A program made the translations under genes and the position numbers. Shown here piece by piece: positions 7,377-16,509 of a DNA stretch of 40,137 nucleotides. Within the stretch, counting starts at the first letter, position 1; each line of letters opens with the position of its first letter. Below the pieces are notes generated by a model. It was not told the DNA's origin and did not search any database. It saw only the letters and a program-made list of their open reading frames with translations. The DNA comes from UBA822 sp036336795 (lineage in GTDB: Bacteria > Gemmatimonadota > Gemmatimonadetes > Longimicrobiales > Gaopeijiaceae): NCBI GenBank assembly GCA_036336795.1, contig JAYZFL010000017.1, positions 1 through 40,137 on the forward strand, in the 5' to 3' direction.

Positions 7377-9305
7377 ATGAGATTCAAGCTCGTGGCTTTG
7401 TCAGCGTGCCTCCTGTCGGGTTTGGTCGGGCCCGTCGATGCCCAACAGGGTACCATTACCGGTGAATGGCGCTCGTATGCTGGCGATCTCGGTAGTACGA
7501 AGTACTCTCCGCTTGACCAGATTAATCGTGACAACGTTCAGGATTTGGAGATAGCTTGGCGCTGGAAGACCGACAACTTCGGCTCTCGTACCGAGACCTA
7601 CTCCCGCGTGACACCGATCATGGTGAACGGTGTGCTGTACGCTACCGCCGGGCGTCGCCGAGCCGCAGTCGCAATCGATGCTGCGACCGGAGAGACACTG
7701 TGGATGTACCGAATTGACGAGGGGGTAAGAGGGGATAACGCACCCCGTCGCAACTCGGGCCGTGGCATCGCTTACTGGTCCGGACTCCCGGACGAGACGG
7801 ATGCTCAGATCTTTTTGATCACTCCTGGCTATCATCTGGTTGCGCTTGATGCTGCGACTGGGCGACCCGTCCCCAATTTCGGGCAAGATGGCGTTGTGGA
7901 TTTGAAGCGTGGACTCGACCGACCGGTTGACCTAATAGACGGTGTCATCGGCTCTAGTTCACCGCCTGTCGTAGTGGGTGATGTTGTGGTCGTCGGAGCG
8001 GCCCTGGCGGAGGGTGGCGCGCCGCCCAGTAAAGAAAATCCTCCGGGCCATGTCCGCGGTTATGATGCCCGCACAGGGGAACGGCTCTGGATTTTCCACA
8101 CGATTCCCCAACCGGGCGAGTTCGGGCACGATACTTGGGAGGGTGACTCTTGGAGTTATACGGGAAATGTCGCCGTGTGGGCACCCTTCAGCGCAGACCC
8201 TGAGCTTGGCTACGTGTACCTGCCAGTGGAGGCCGCCACTGGCGATTATTACGGGGGACACCGACCTGGCGACAATTTATTTTCCCAAAGCCTTGTTTGT
8301 CTCGACGCTAGGACAGGCGAGCGCGTTTGGCATTTCCAGATGATTCACCACGACATTTGGGATTTCGACCCACCGGCGCCGCCCGTTCTAGCGGATATCG
8401 TCGTGGACGGACGACCGATCAAAGCGGTAGCGCAGGTGACGAAGCAGGCGTTCACATATGTCTTTGACCGTGTCACAGGTGATCCTGTGTGGCCGATTGA
8501 GGAACGCCCGGTCGGGCAGAGCGATGTGCCGATGGAGCGGGCGGCTCGGACCCAACCGTTCCCGACTAAGCCAGCACCGTTCGATCGACAGGGTGTCTCT
8601 CTTGATGATCTCATCGATTTCACGCCGGAGATCAAAGCGGCTGCGATAGACTCGGTCGCTGCATACCGGATCGGTCCGCTCTACACACCGCCCTCCTTGG
8701 CGGAGGCGTCGGATGGTACGAAAGGAACCATCCAGTTACCCGGTTCGCTCGGAGGTGTAAATTGGCCTGGTGCATCGCTTGATCCGGAGACTGGTGTCCT
8801 GTACGTCGGCTCTGCCACTGGACCGAGCGTTCGGGCTATGGTCAACGATCCCAATCGTTCCGACATGGATTACGTTCAGGGTCGTGCTCGAATGCCCACC
8901 CCTATGGGACTTCCACTGATCAAGCCCCCGTGGGGAAGGATCACTGCAATCGACCTGAACACCGGGGAGCATCTCTGGATGGCTGCCAACGGGGATACAC
9001 CCCAGTATGTGCTGGATCATCCGGCCCTCCAAGGGGTGGACATTCCGAAGACGGGGAAGCGGCTGTCGTCGGGGTCGATGGTCACTAAGTCCCTGCTGTT
9101 CGTCATCGGGGGTTGGCGGGGAGCAGGAGACCCTGAGCTACGAGCCCACGACAAGGCGACTGGAGAACTGCTTGCTACGATCGACCTCCCTGCCATTCCT
9201 AACGGTGTTCCCATGACCTACATGTTCGGAGGCCAGCAATACATCGTTGTGAGCGTGGGTAACGTAGGCCACCCAGCAGAGTTCGTGGCGTTACATCTCC
9301 CGTGA
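7377..9305 (+). CDS. Exported PQQ-dependent dehydrogenase (membrane-glucose-dehydrogenase-like propeller)
   Basis: 642 residues. ATG at 7377 with a weak AGGT site. Residues 1-22 form a signal peptide ending in VDAQ. The body is an eight-bladed quinoprotein propeller, with tryptophan-docking repeats such as AIDAATGETLW (99-109), YDARTGERLW (229-238), LDARTGERVW (309-318) and IDLNTGEHLW. HHDIWDFDPP at 324-333 matches the active-site Asp region of mGDH-type PQQ enzymes. There is no CxxCH heme domain and no N-terminal membrane bundle. Electrons must therefore leave to a separate carrier, and PQQ must come from elsewhere; no pqq gene is in the window. It oxidises an alcohol or sugar in the periplasm; the substrate cannot be told. 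It is divergent from the M20D gene. Confidence 0.88.
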   Translation: MRFKLVALSACLLSGLVGPVDAQQGTITGEWRSYAGDLGSTKYSPLDQINRDNVQDLEIAWRWKTDNFGSRTETYSRVTPIMVNGVLYATAGRRRAAVAIDAATGETLWMYRIDEGVRGDNAPRRNSGRGIAYWSGLPDETDAQIFLITPGYHLVALDAATGRPVPNFGQDGVVDLKRGLDRPVDLIDGVIGSSSPPVVVGDVVVVGAALAEGGAPPSKENPPGHVRGYDARTGERLWIFHTIPQPGEFGHDTWEGDSWSYTGNVAVWAPFSADPELGYVYLPVEAATGDYYGGHRPGDNLFSQSLVCLDARTGERVWHFQMIHHDIWDFDPPAPPVLADIVVDGRPIKAVAQVTKQAFTYVFDRVTGDPVWPIEERPVGQSDVPMERAARTQPFPTKPAPFDRQGVSLDDLIDFTPEIKAAAIDSVAAYRIGPLYTPPSLAEASDGTKGTIQLPGSLGGVNWPGASLDPETGVLYVGSATGPSVRAMVNDPNRSDMDYVQGRARMPTPMGLPLIKPPWGRITAIDLNTGEHLWMAANGDTPQYVLDHPALQGVDIPKTGKRLSSGSMVTKSLLFVIGGWRGAGDPELRAHDKATGELLATIDLPAIPNGVPMTYMFGGQQYIVVSVGNVGHPAEFVALHLP

Positions 9306-9417
9306 CGAAGAGCGTTCGATGGCCGGACTTGAATCCTGCTTGGTCTTCGGAGCAGTCGGGGAACACCTTGAAAAAGAGCAGTAGGTGCAAGTAATTGTCC
9401 GAGCTGTAGCCCTAACT

Positions 9418-10680
9418 ATGCCTAAGTTGACTCCCGTTTTGGGGAATCCCCACTCCGCTGTCCGCGTTTGCTCTCTGTTGATTCTCACTTTTTCTTGTTT
9501 CGTGGCGTGCGATAGTGATGCCACATTGGGCCCCAGCAGCAACGTGGTCGTAGGTCGGATATATGCTGGCCACGGCTTCACGTGCGGTATTGCGGAAGGC
9601 GGAACGGGACTTTGTTGGGGTATCAATGATGAGGGCCAACTGGGGGTTGGTGGCGATATCTTGTTCGGGTCTGCACTCCGAATTGTCTCGCAGGACTTGA
9701 GATTCGTGGAGCTAAGCACGAAGGCGGCCGGCCGTCACGTGTGTGGCATTACGACTTCGGAAGAGGCCTATTGCTGGGGAGAAAACGATTTCGGACAGCT
9801 CGGTAACGGGTCGTCGATCTTTCGGATTGGCCCTCAACTGGTGTCGGGAGGGTTAACGTTTGTTTCGATCGCCGCCGGATGGCGGTCGAGCTGTGGAATC
9901 ACGACCGATGGGGTGGCCTATTGCTGGGGTCGTGGCGCATGGGGGCAACTCGGTGATGGGTTGGCGACACGAAGTTCGGTGCCGGTCGCGGTTGCGGGTG
10001 GGCACAAATTTCGGAAGGTCGAAGTGGGATCCAACAACCTTGTGTGTGGCCTGACGACAGATGGTAGAATCTTGTGTTGGGGTCTCGACCGGAGTGGGGC
10101 TCTAGGCGCACCGAGTAGTGCCATGTGTTCCAGTGGGTATGGACTGGAGCTCACTTGTGCGACGACTCCCCAGCCGATCGCATCGGATGAGCGCTTCTTG
10201 GAGGTGAGTGTTGGCTCATCATTTGCCTGCGCCATCACTCTTTCCTTGAGGTTATTTTGTTGGGGTCGGAACGATCTGGGGCAGTTGGGCAGTCCCATAA
10301 CGGAAAGTTGTGCTCAGGGAAATTTCTCGGGGATTGCTTGTAGTCGTGCGCCGGTACCAGTTTCCGGCCACCTGAGATTCGTAATGGTGGCTGCCGGTCT
10401 CAGGCACGCATGCGGTGTCACACTGGACGGTGATGCCTATTGCTGGGGCCGCAACTCCATTGGCGAGCTCGGTAGTGGAATTATGGGTACAAACAGCCCC
10501 GTCCCCCTACTGGTCGGTGGTGGAGTAACCTTCAGAAGTGTGACTGTTGGAGACCGCCATACCTGCGGCGAGGGAACTGATGGGTCCCTATACTGCTGGG
10601 GATCGAATGAATGGGGGCAGCTCGGCACCGGTGACAGCCATCTATGGTTAGAGCCGACCCCGGTGGTTACGGGTCCTTAG
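9418..10680 (+). CDS. RCC1-like seven-bladed beta-propeller lipoprotein
   Basis: 420 residues from the ATG at 9418; a GTG at 9385 would add 11 residues and neither has a strong ribosome site. The lipoprotein signal ends in CFVAC. Seven RCC1-type repeats are countable from their 'CWGxNxxGQLG' cores: CWGINDEGQLG, CWGENDFGQLG, CWGRGAWGQLG, CWGLDRSGALG, CWGRNDLGQLG, CWGRNSIGELG and CWGSNEWGQLG, enough to close one propeller. Each blade has a C-x9-C pair (for example HVCGITTSEEAYCWG), which suits disulfides formed outside the cytoplasm. Blades 4 and 5 carry inserted loops with a further Cys pair each. Bacterial RCC1 proteins are binding scaffolds; the partner here is unknown. Confidence 0.85.
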   Translation: MPKLTPVLGNPHSAVRVCSLLILTFSCFVACDSDATLGPSSNVVVGRIYAGHGFTCGIAEGGTGLCWGINDEGQLGVGGDILFGSALRIVSQDLRFVELSTKAAGRHVCGITTSEEAYCWGENDFGQLGNGSSIFRIGPQLVSGGLTFVSIAAGWRSSCGITTDGVAYCWGRGAWGQLGDGLATRSSVPVAVAGGHKFRKVEVGSNNLVCGLTTDGRILCWGLDRSGALGAPSSAMCSSGYGLELTCATTPQPIASDERFLEVSVGSSFACAITLSLRLFCWGRNDLGQLGSPITESCAQGNFSGIACSRAPVPVSGHLRFVMVAAGLRHACGVTLDGDAYCWGRNSIGELGSGIMGTNSPVPLLVGGGVTFRSVTVGDRHTCGEGTDGSLYCWGSNEWGQLGTGDSHLWLEPTPVVTGP

Positions 10681-10777
10681 GACGCTGAGCGATATTTCTC
10701 GCTGCGTGGGGCTAATCCAAGGCACCCTGGGCCACACTCGGGACGACTAGTGCCCCTAGCTCACTAATGGAGAATAA

Positions 10778-11551
10778 ATGAACCGAATCCGGGGAAAGAC
10801 TGCGATTGTCACCGGTGCAACAGCGGGGATTGGAGAGTCCTGTGCCCGAGCTTTTGCGGGGCATGGTGCGAACCTTGTGCTTCTCGCTAGGCGAGGAGAA
10901 AGGTTGTCGGACCTTCGAAAGGAACTGTCCGCTGGCGGTGTCGATGTCGTCACCCGGGTGCACGACGTCAGAGATCGGTCAGCTGCACACGACTTAGTCG
11001 CTGAGATGAGTGAACGCGGGATCGCGCCGGACATCCTGGTGAACAACGCCGGATGTGCGAGCGGCTTGTCCAAGATCCAAGAGGGAGCTGTCGACGACTG
11101 GGAGGTGATGATCGATACCAATGTGAAGGGCCTCCTTTATGTCACGCGGGCGATTCTCCCCCTCATGGTGGAAAGGAACCAGGGTCACATAATCAACATC
11201 GGAAGTATCGCTGGCCGCTGGGTGTATCCCCTGAATAACGTCTATCACGCCACTAAGTTCGCAGTATATGCGCTTAACGAGGCGATGAACATCGATCTCG
11301 TGGGGACGAATATCCGGGTCTCAAGCGTGGATCCGGGTGCGGTTGAGACTGAACTGTCCTTGGTCAGATTTCATGGAGACAAGGAACGTGCAGATAAGAT
11401 CCACGAAGGATTCACTCCTCTCACGGCTGAGGACGTGGCGGATGCCATCTGTTACGTTGCCAACGCTCCGCCACACGTAAACGTGTTCCAAATGGTGATG
11501 ATGGGCACAGATCAACGCTCTGGGACGGTAATCCATAAGGTGGCTGTGTGA
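10778..11551 (+). CDS. SDR-family NAD(P)-dependent oxidoreductase (YdfG-type)
   Basis: 257 residues. ATG at 10778 with GGAG 7 bases upstream. Classical short-chain dehydrogenase with cofactor motif TGATAGIG (12-19), basic residues at ARRG (37-40) that favour NADP(H), NNAG (89-92), and catalytic Ser143, Tyr156 and Lys160 (YHATK). Sequence and length match the YdfG group, whose E. coli member acts on 3-hydroxy acids such as L-allo-threonine and reduces malonic semialdehyde. Cytosolic. The stop overlaps the MFS start by 4 bases (GTGA), so the two are translationally coupled. This suggests that the transporter carries a substrate or product of this enzyme. Confidence 0.9.
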   Translation: MNRIRGKTAIVTGATAGIGESCARAFAGHGANLVLLARRGERLSDLRKELSAGGVDVVTRVHDVRDRSAAHDLVAEMSERGIAPDILVNNAGCASGLSKIQEGAVDDWEVMIDTNVKGLLYVTRAILPLMVERNQGHIINIGSIAGRWVYPLNNVYHATKFAVYALNEAMNIDLVGTNIRVSSVDPGAVETELSLVRFHGDKERADKIHEGFTPLTAEDVADAICYVANAPPHVNVFQMVMMGTDQRSGTVIHKVAV

Positions 11552-12759
11552 ACAAAGCGTCTCCTGGCGTGATCGTCTTCGCTCTCTGGCTACTGGTGTT
11601 TGCTGCCAGTAGTCAGATCATGATCATCTCACCGATTCTTCCGCGAATTGGTGAGGAACTCCTCATCGGTGAATCGGCGTTGGGGACCCTCGTCTCTGCC
11701 TACACAATTATGGTTGGTGCCTTTGCGATTATCGTTGGCCCAATCTCAGACAAGGTCGGTCGACGCAAAATTCTCCTCATCGGCACGAGCATCATGACCG
11801 GCGCCCTCCTTATGCATCACTTTGTGATAGGCTATTACTCGTTTTTGGCCGTGCGGGTGTGTGCGGGCCTAGCCGGCGGAATCCTCAGCGGCGGGGCGGT
11901 CTCCTACATTGGCGATTTTTTCCCGTACGATCGCCGGGGCTGGGCAACTGGTTGGGTCATGAGCGGGATGGCTTTTGGCCAAATCGTAGGTATCCCAATT
12001 GGTGTTGTGCTGGCTGGCACCTTCGGATTCAAGGCACCGTTCTACCTGTTTGCACTAGCAATGGCAGGGACCTTTGTCCTTATCTGGTTTCGAGTGCCTC
12101 AACCGGACGTCGAGCGGATGCAAGGAAAGCTGACGCTCTTGAGGGCAGTGCGCGGATATAAAGAAATGCTGGCGGAGCGACAAATTCTGGCCGCAGCGAT
12201 GGCTTATTTTACAATGTTTCTTTCAGTATCACTTTTCATTGTTTATCTGCCCTACTGGCTGGAGCAGACGTTAAACGCGACTCCGAACGCGATTGCCACA
12301 CTCTTTATGGTGGGTGGTGTGGCAAACGTCCTGACAGGTCCCCAGGCGGGCAAGCTGTCTGATCGCATCGGACGGAAGCGAATCATCGTCCTGTCATGCG
12401 TTGGGTTGTCATTTGTGATGCTCATGACGACGATTGTCCTACGTGAGTTCTGGGTAGCATATATCCTTTATTTCGTGACAATGATTCTGGTCGCCATGCG
12501 CATGAGTCCTTTCTCCGCTCTCCTTACAGCACTCGTCAATGATGAGCGCCGCGGTGCCCTAATGAGCTTCACGGTGGCACTGGGCCAGGCAGGATTCGCA
12601 CTGGGAGCTGCCGTCTCCGGACCTTTATATACTCACTTCGGATATGGAAGCAACACGGCTGTGGCCGCCGGATCAGTTCTCATCACGGCGGTGATCGTAG
12701 CGTACTGGATACCCGAGCCCGATAAGCAGCGCCCTGTCATCACGGTACCGGTGAACTGA
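11548..12759 (+). CDS. MFS transporter
   Basis: 403 residues, about 12 hydrophobic segments, GTG start overlapping the upstream SDR stop. Major-facilitator motif A is present after TM2 (GPISDKVGRRK) and in its second-half copy (GKLSDRIGRKR). This is the arrangement of 12-TM drug:proton-antiporter-1-like MFS exporters. There is no extra domain. The substrate cannot be read from sequence; coupling to a YdfG-type reductase hints at a small hydroxy acid or polar metabolite. Inner membrane. No terminator hairpin is evident immediately downstream. Confidence 0.9.
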   Translation: MNKASPGVIVFALWLLVFAASSQIMIISPILPRIGEELLIGESALGTLVSAYTIMVGAFAIIVGPISDKVGRRKILLIGTSIMTGALLMHHFVIGYYSFLAVRVCAGLAGGILSGGAVSYIGDFFPYDRRGWATGWVMSGMAFGQIVGIPIGVVLAGTFGFKAPFYLFALAMAGTFVLIWFRVPQPDVERMQGKLTLLRAVRGYKEMLAERQILAAAMAYFTMFLSVSLFIVYLPYWLEQTLNATPNAIATLFMVGGVANVLTGPQAGKLSDRIGRKRIIVLSCVGLSFVMLMTTIVLREFWVAYILYFVTMILVAMRMSPFSALLTALVNDERRGALMSFTVALGQAGFALGAAVSGPLYTHFGYGSNTAVAAGSVLITAVIVAYWIPEPDKQRPVITVPVN

Positions 12760-13066
12760 TGAGAGGATAGGACCAAGCAAATAAGGCCCTCCGGCCCTCG
12801 TCAGTTGGAGCTTAAGGCTGCCGCCGATCGTCAGTCGGTGCCCGTACTCTGCGGACCAGAGGTTCTCAGGTGAAGCTAGCAACGGCTAATTAGCAAGCTC
12901 ACTTCGCTGATCCTGAAGGGCTAGGTCGATTAGGGATAGCCTGAAAGTTGGGGAGTCCCTGAGTGTGGCCACGAGCGGCCCCAATCCATTAAGATGGGGA
13001 AGTTCGCGCGCGCTGTCCGCATACGCGTTCGGTGGCGTAGTGGAAGGGACCTATGGGAGGTAGAGC
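12760..13066. other. Intergenic region upstream of accA
   Basis: This 307-base gap must contain the accA promoter. It holds a perfect 10-base palindrome (GCTAATTAGC, 12885-12894) and a weak hairpin (CCCC 12979-12982 pairing with GGGG just beyond AAGAT), but no convincing -35/-10 pair or small gene. The strong accA ribosome site lies at its end. Confidence 0.45.
13055..13060 (+). promoter_or_regulatory. Ribosome-binding site for the TTG-started accA
   Basis: GGGAGG lies 6 bases before the TTG at 13067. The protein family starts close to this point and no in-frame ATG or GTG is nearer, so this site supports the rare TTG start. Confidence 0.75.
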
Positions 13067-14047
13067 TTGGCCAATTTGCCGAGGCTGGAGTTTGAGCGTG
13101 ACATCATAGAGGTCCAAGATCAGATTGATGGCCTCGTGGCTGCTGCGGAGCGGGGCGGTTTCGATGTTTCCGACGAACTCAGGGAGCTCCGAACGAAGTT
13201 GGATGCCCTCAAGGAGTCTGCCTACCAAAATCTGACGCCTATGGAGCAGGTGCAGGTAGCACGTCATCAAGACCGTCCTTTCACGCTGGATTATGTCCGG
13301 CGGGCTTTCACCAATTGGATGGAACTACATGGGGATCGGAGTTTCCGTGATGACGAGGCTATCGTCGGAGGATGGGCAAGTATTGGCGCCACATCGGTGA
13401 TGGTCATCGGTCATCAAAAAGGCCGAGACATGAAGGAGAACCTACGCCGGAACTTTGGAATGAGTCATCCCGAAGGGTACCGAAAGGCTCTAAGGCTCAT
13501 GCGCCAGGCGGAGAAATTCGGACGACCCGTCATCACTTTGATTGATACTCCCGGGGCCTATCCTGGAATCGGCTCTGAGGCAAGAGGGATCGCCGAGTCC
13601 ATCGCGCTCAACTTGAGAGAGATGTTGTGCCTGCGGGTTCCCCTGATCTCTGTGGTCATCGGAGAAGGAGGATCAGGTGGTGCCCTAGGGCTCGGTGTCA
13701 CGGATCGAATCCTGATGTTAGAGCACTCCATCTATTCGGTGATTTCCCCGGAGGGCTGCGCTGCGATCTTATGGCATTCTAGGGATTTTAAGGCTGAAGC
13801 TGCTGTTGCACTCAAGCTCACCTCGAAGGACCTCCTTGATTTGGGTATCGCCGACGAGGTTATACCTGAGCCCGCTGGAGGTGCCCATTCGGACTGGGAC
13901 GCTGCGGCAGAGGCTGTGAAAGTCTCCATTGAGCGGAACTTAAGAGAGTTGGCAAAGTTCAACGTGGACGACCTTGTGCAGAAGCGTCGAGAGAAGTACG
14001 AAGCCATCGGTGCTTGGGTCGAGTCCGAGTCGACAGACAGAGCCTGA
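13067..14047 (+). CDS. accA: Acetyl-CoA carboxylase carboxyltransferase subunit alpha
   Basis: 326 residues, about the usual AccA length (about 320). TTG start backed by a strong GGGAGG. AccA with AccD transfers the carboxyl group from carboxybiotin to acetyl-CoA, giving malonyl-CoA for fatty-acid synthesis. Diagnostic segments: the N-terminal helical domain with LEFERDIIEVQDQI, GHQKGRDMKENLRRNFGM (115-132), PEGYRKALRLM, TLIDTPGAYPGIGSE (157-171), and oxyanion-forming EGGSGGALGLG (200-210) with SPEGCAAILW after it. Cytosolic. accD is not in the window. It is followed after 13 bases by ricT and probably co-transcribed with ricT and metG. Confidence 0.96.
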   Translation: MANLPRLEFERDIIEVQDQIDGLVAAAERGGFDVSDELRELRTKLDALKESAYQNLTPMEQVQVARHQDRPFTLDYVRRAFTNWMELHGDRSFRDDEAIVGGWASIGATSVMVIGHQKGRDMKENLRRNFGMSHPEGYRKALRLMRQAEKFGRPVITLIDTPGAYPGIGSEARGIAESIALNLREMLCLRVPLISVVIGEGGSGGALGLGVTDRILMLEHSIYSVISPEGCAAILWHSRDFKAEAAVALKLTSKDLLDLGIADEVIPEPAGGAHSDWDAAAEAVKVSIERNLRELAKFNVDDLVQKRREKYEAIGAWVESESTDRA

Positions 14048-14060
14048 GGAAACGCGAGAG

Positions 14061-14891
14061 ATGACAGGCTTCGTAGAGGTTCGCTTCAAGGGTTCCCGGA
14101 AGGAATATTTCGCTTACGATAACCTCAATCTCATGCCTGGGGAGTGGGTGATCGTTGAAGCGGATCAAGGTGAAGACCTGGGGGAGATTTCCGCTCTCGG
14201 AGCGATCGCAGAACGAAAATGCAACTCGTCTGGTGGCTGTGCTACACCGCTTCCCGAGAAGCGTGTCCTTCGATGTGCAGAGCGTGCCGATACGGTAAGG
14301 CTTGCCGAACTCCGAGAGGACGAGAGCAGAGTGCGTACAAAAGCACGCAACCTCGTCGAGCGCCACAGATTGAAAATGAAGATCACAGAGGCCGAGTGGT
14401 GCTTCGACAAGAACAAGCTAATTTTCTACTTTACGGCGGATCGACGAGTGGATTTCCGAAGACTTGTCCGTGATCTTGCTCGAACTTTCCGGACACGTAT
14501 TGAACTCAAGCAGATTAGTGTTCGAGACGAGTCGGCCCTCCTCGGCGGCGTTGGTCGATGTGGACGAGAACTCTGTTGCGCCACTTGGCTACCAGCTCTC
14601 AAGCCCGTGAGCTTACAGCTTGCCAAGGACCAAAACTTATCTTTAAACCCCGCCCAGATTTCCGGATGTTGTGGACGGCTTATGTGCTGCCTCATGTTCG
14701 AGCACAAGACCTACGTAGAGGCTCGGCGTCGATTTCCCCGTGAGGGCAGGATACTTAAGACTTCGCTCGGCAAGGAACACGTAGTCGAGGTCGATATTTG
14801 GAAGGAGACGGTAACTCTCCGCTCCTCGGACGGTGTTCGACGGACGGTCTCGCTCCCCGCTCTAAAAGATGAGGTGGCAGAGAACAGTTGA
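14061..14891 (+). CDS. ricT: PSP1/RicT-family iron-sulfur regulatory protein
   Basis: 276 residues from the ATG at 14061; an upstream in-frame ATG at 13974 lies inside accA and is not needed. The PSP1 domain is recognised by RCGRELCC near 171-178, then SGCCGRLMCCLMFE near 204-217, plus KMKITEAEWCFDKNKLIFYF. There are eleven cysteines, including an N-terminal CNSSGGC pair. In Bacillus the homologue YaaT/RicT forms a [4Fe-4S]-bearing complex with RicA and RicF that affects RNase Y-dependent mRNA processing. No ricA or ricF is present here, so the role in this organism is open. The stop and the metG ATG share one base (TGATG), implying translational coupling. Confidence 0.9.
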   Translation: MTGFVEVRFKGSRKEYFAYDNLNLMPGEWVIVEADQGEDLGEISALGAIAERKCNSSGGCATPLPEKRVLRCAERADTVRLAELREDESRVRTKARNLVERHRLKMKITEAEWCFDKNKLIFYFTADRRVDFRRLVRDLARTFRTRIELKQISVRDESALLGGVGRCGRELCCATWLPALKPVSLQLAKDQNLSLNPAQISGCCGRLMCCLMFEHKTYVEARRRFPREGRILKTSLGKEHVVEVDIWKETVTLRSSDGVRRTVSLPALKDEVAENS

Positions 14892-16429
14892 TGACTCGCC
14901 GGTATCTTACAACACCGATCTACTATGCAAGTGGGGAGCCGCATCTAGGGCACGCGTATACGACAGTACTCACCGACGTGCTAGCCAGGTACTATCGGCA
15001 GACGGGGGCGGACGTGCTCTTCCTCACGGGTACCGACGAGCACGGTCAGAAAATGCAGGAGGTGGCCGCCAAGAGAGGTGTCCCGCCGGGTCAACTAGCA
15101 AATCAGATGGCTGAGAGCTTCAGGGCAACCTGGAAGACTCTGGACATCTCGTTCGATCGCTTCATTCGTACAACGGAGACCGAGCACGTTGGAGTAGTTA
15201 AGACGATTTTGGAGAGGCTCTGGGCAAAAGGACAGATCTACGACGACGTGTACCGCGGTTGGTACTGTGTGCATGAGGAACGGTACTGGACCGATAAGGA
15301 TGTGGGTCCGAACCATCTCTGTCCGGACTGCCAGCGGTCCGTCTCCTATGTGGAAGAGAAGAACTACTTCTTCCGAATGAGTGACTATCAGGCGCGACTC
15401 GTACATTACATCGAAGACAACCCTCGATGGATTATCCCCGAGACCCGTCGTAACGAGGTTCTGGGATTCTTGAAGCAACCGCTACAGGATCTTTCGATCT
15501 CTCGTCCCAAGTCCCGCCTGAACTGGGGAATAACGCTTCCGTTTGACGACGAACACGTCTGTTACGTGTGGGTGGACGCTCTGATAAATTACGTGACCGG
15601 TTCCGGCATGCTTGACCCCGGCGCTGGGGCGGATCAACCCGGTTTCACCGATCCGGGTGAATCGTGGTGGCCGGCCGACCTGCATGTTATCGGTAAGGAT
15701 ATTATTACGGCCCATGCCGTTTATTGGCCGACATTACTTATGGCTGCTGACCTACCTCTTCCCCGTCAGATTCTTGCGCACGGCTGGTGGATGATAGATC
15801 AGGAGAAGATGTCCAAGTCCACGGATAATGTTGTCGATCCACTCGCACTTCGTGATGACTATGGAACAGACGCGGTCCGTTGGTACCTGCTCAGGGAAAT
15901 GCCGACCGGGTCGGATGCGGTTTACACACCGGAGCGGTTTCAGGCCCGGTACGAGGAAATCGCAAATGTTTTTGGGAACCTGGCTAGCCGGACGATATCG
16001 ATGATCTGCAAGTATCGGGACGGAGTGATCCCGGCTGCCGAGGGGAGTGGATTGCACGACACGATTGATGCCGCGGTGCAGGCAGTCGCTCGGCACCTGA
16101 ATGATCTTGGGGTGCATGACGCGCTTGCTGTCAGCATGGATCTCGCAAGATCAGCAAATGCCTATGTCGACAACCGAGAACCCTGGTCACAGGCTAAGGA
16201 CCCAGCTCTTGCCGCTGATCTTGACGAAACTCTCGTGACCCTGATCCGCACGCTAACCGTTCTGACCGCCTTGTTCTTTCCTGTTACTCCTGAAAAGATG
16301 ACGGAGCTTTCAAAACGCCTCGGCCTGGATTCAGTGCCGACAGTAGAAGAGGCTACCTCTATCCAACTCACCGGACGTCGCGTCGAGAGTGGGCCTCCCC
16401 TCTTTCCAAAGCCACATCAGGTTGCTTGA
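14891..16429 (+). CDS. metG: Methionine--tRNA ligase
   Basis: 512 residues. ATG at 14891 overlapping the ricT stop by one base; a TTG at 14888 would add one residue. Class I synthetase signatures: HLGH at 18-21 (HIGH) and KMSKS at 306-310, with the FLTGTDEHGQK block at 44-54. The connective-peptide zinc knuckle is degraded: the second CxxC is intact (CPDC, 144-147) but the first reads CVHE from Cys126. The length and lack of a C-terminal tRNA-binding domain place it with the short type II bacterial enzymes. It charges tRNA-Met and initiator tRNA in the cytosol. Confidence 0.96.
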   Translation: MTRRYLTTPIYYASGEPHLGHAYTTVLTDVLARYYRQTGADVLFLTGTDEHGQKMQEVAAKRGVPPGQLANQMAESFRATWKTLDISFDRFIRTTETEHVGVVKTILERLWAKGQIYDDVYRGWYCVHEERYWTDKDVGPNHLCPDCQRSVSYVEEKNYFFRMSDYQARLVHYIEDNPRWIIPETRRNEVLGFLKQPLQDLSISRPKSRLNWGITLPFDDEHVCYVWVDALINYVTGSGMLDPGAGADQPGFTDPGESWWPADLHVIGKDIITAHAVYWPTLLMAADLPLPRQILAHGWWMIDQEKMSKSTDNVVDPLALRDDYGTDAVRWYLLREMPTGSDAVYTPERFQARYEEIANVFGNLASRTISMICKYRDGVIPAAEGSGLHDTIDAAVQAVARHLNDLGVHDALAVSMDLARSANAYVDNREPWSQAKDPALAADLDETLVTLIRTLTVLTALFFPVTPEKMTELSKRLGLDSVPTVEEATSIQLTGRRVESGPPLFPKPHQVA

Positions 16430-16497
16430 CACTCTCTGGCTGCGCTCGGTATTCTTTGCCTGATTCGAGCGAGTGAAGCGCTTTGGCCAAGGGGCGT

Positions 16498-16503
16498 GGA
16501 GGT
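16498..16503 (+). promoter_or_regulatory. Ribosome-binding site deciding the M23 peptidase start
   Basis: GGAGGT lies 6 bases before the ATG at 16510. This argues against the longer in-frame TTG start at 16483, which has no such site. Confidence 0.75.
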
Positions 16504-16509
16504 AATCGT

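Noticed and set aside
13974..14060. N-terminal extension of RicT inside accA
   Set aside because: The ATG at 14061 fits the family start; the extension is out-of-frame accA sequence.
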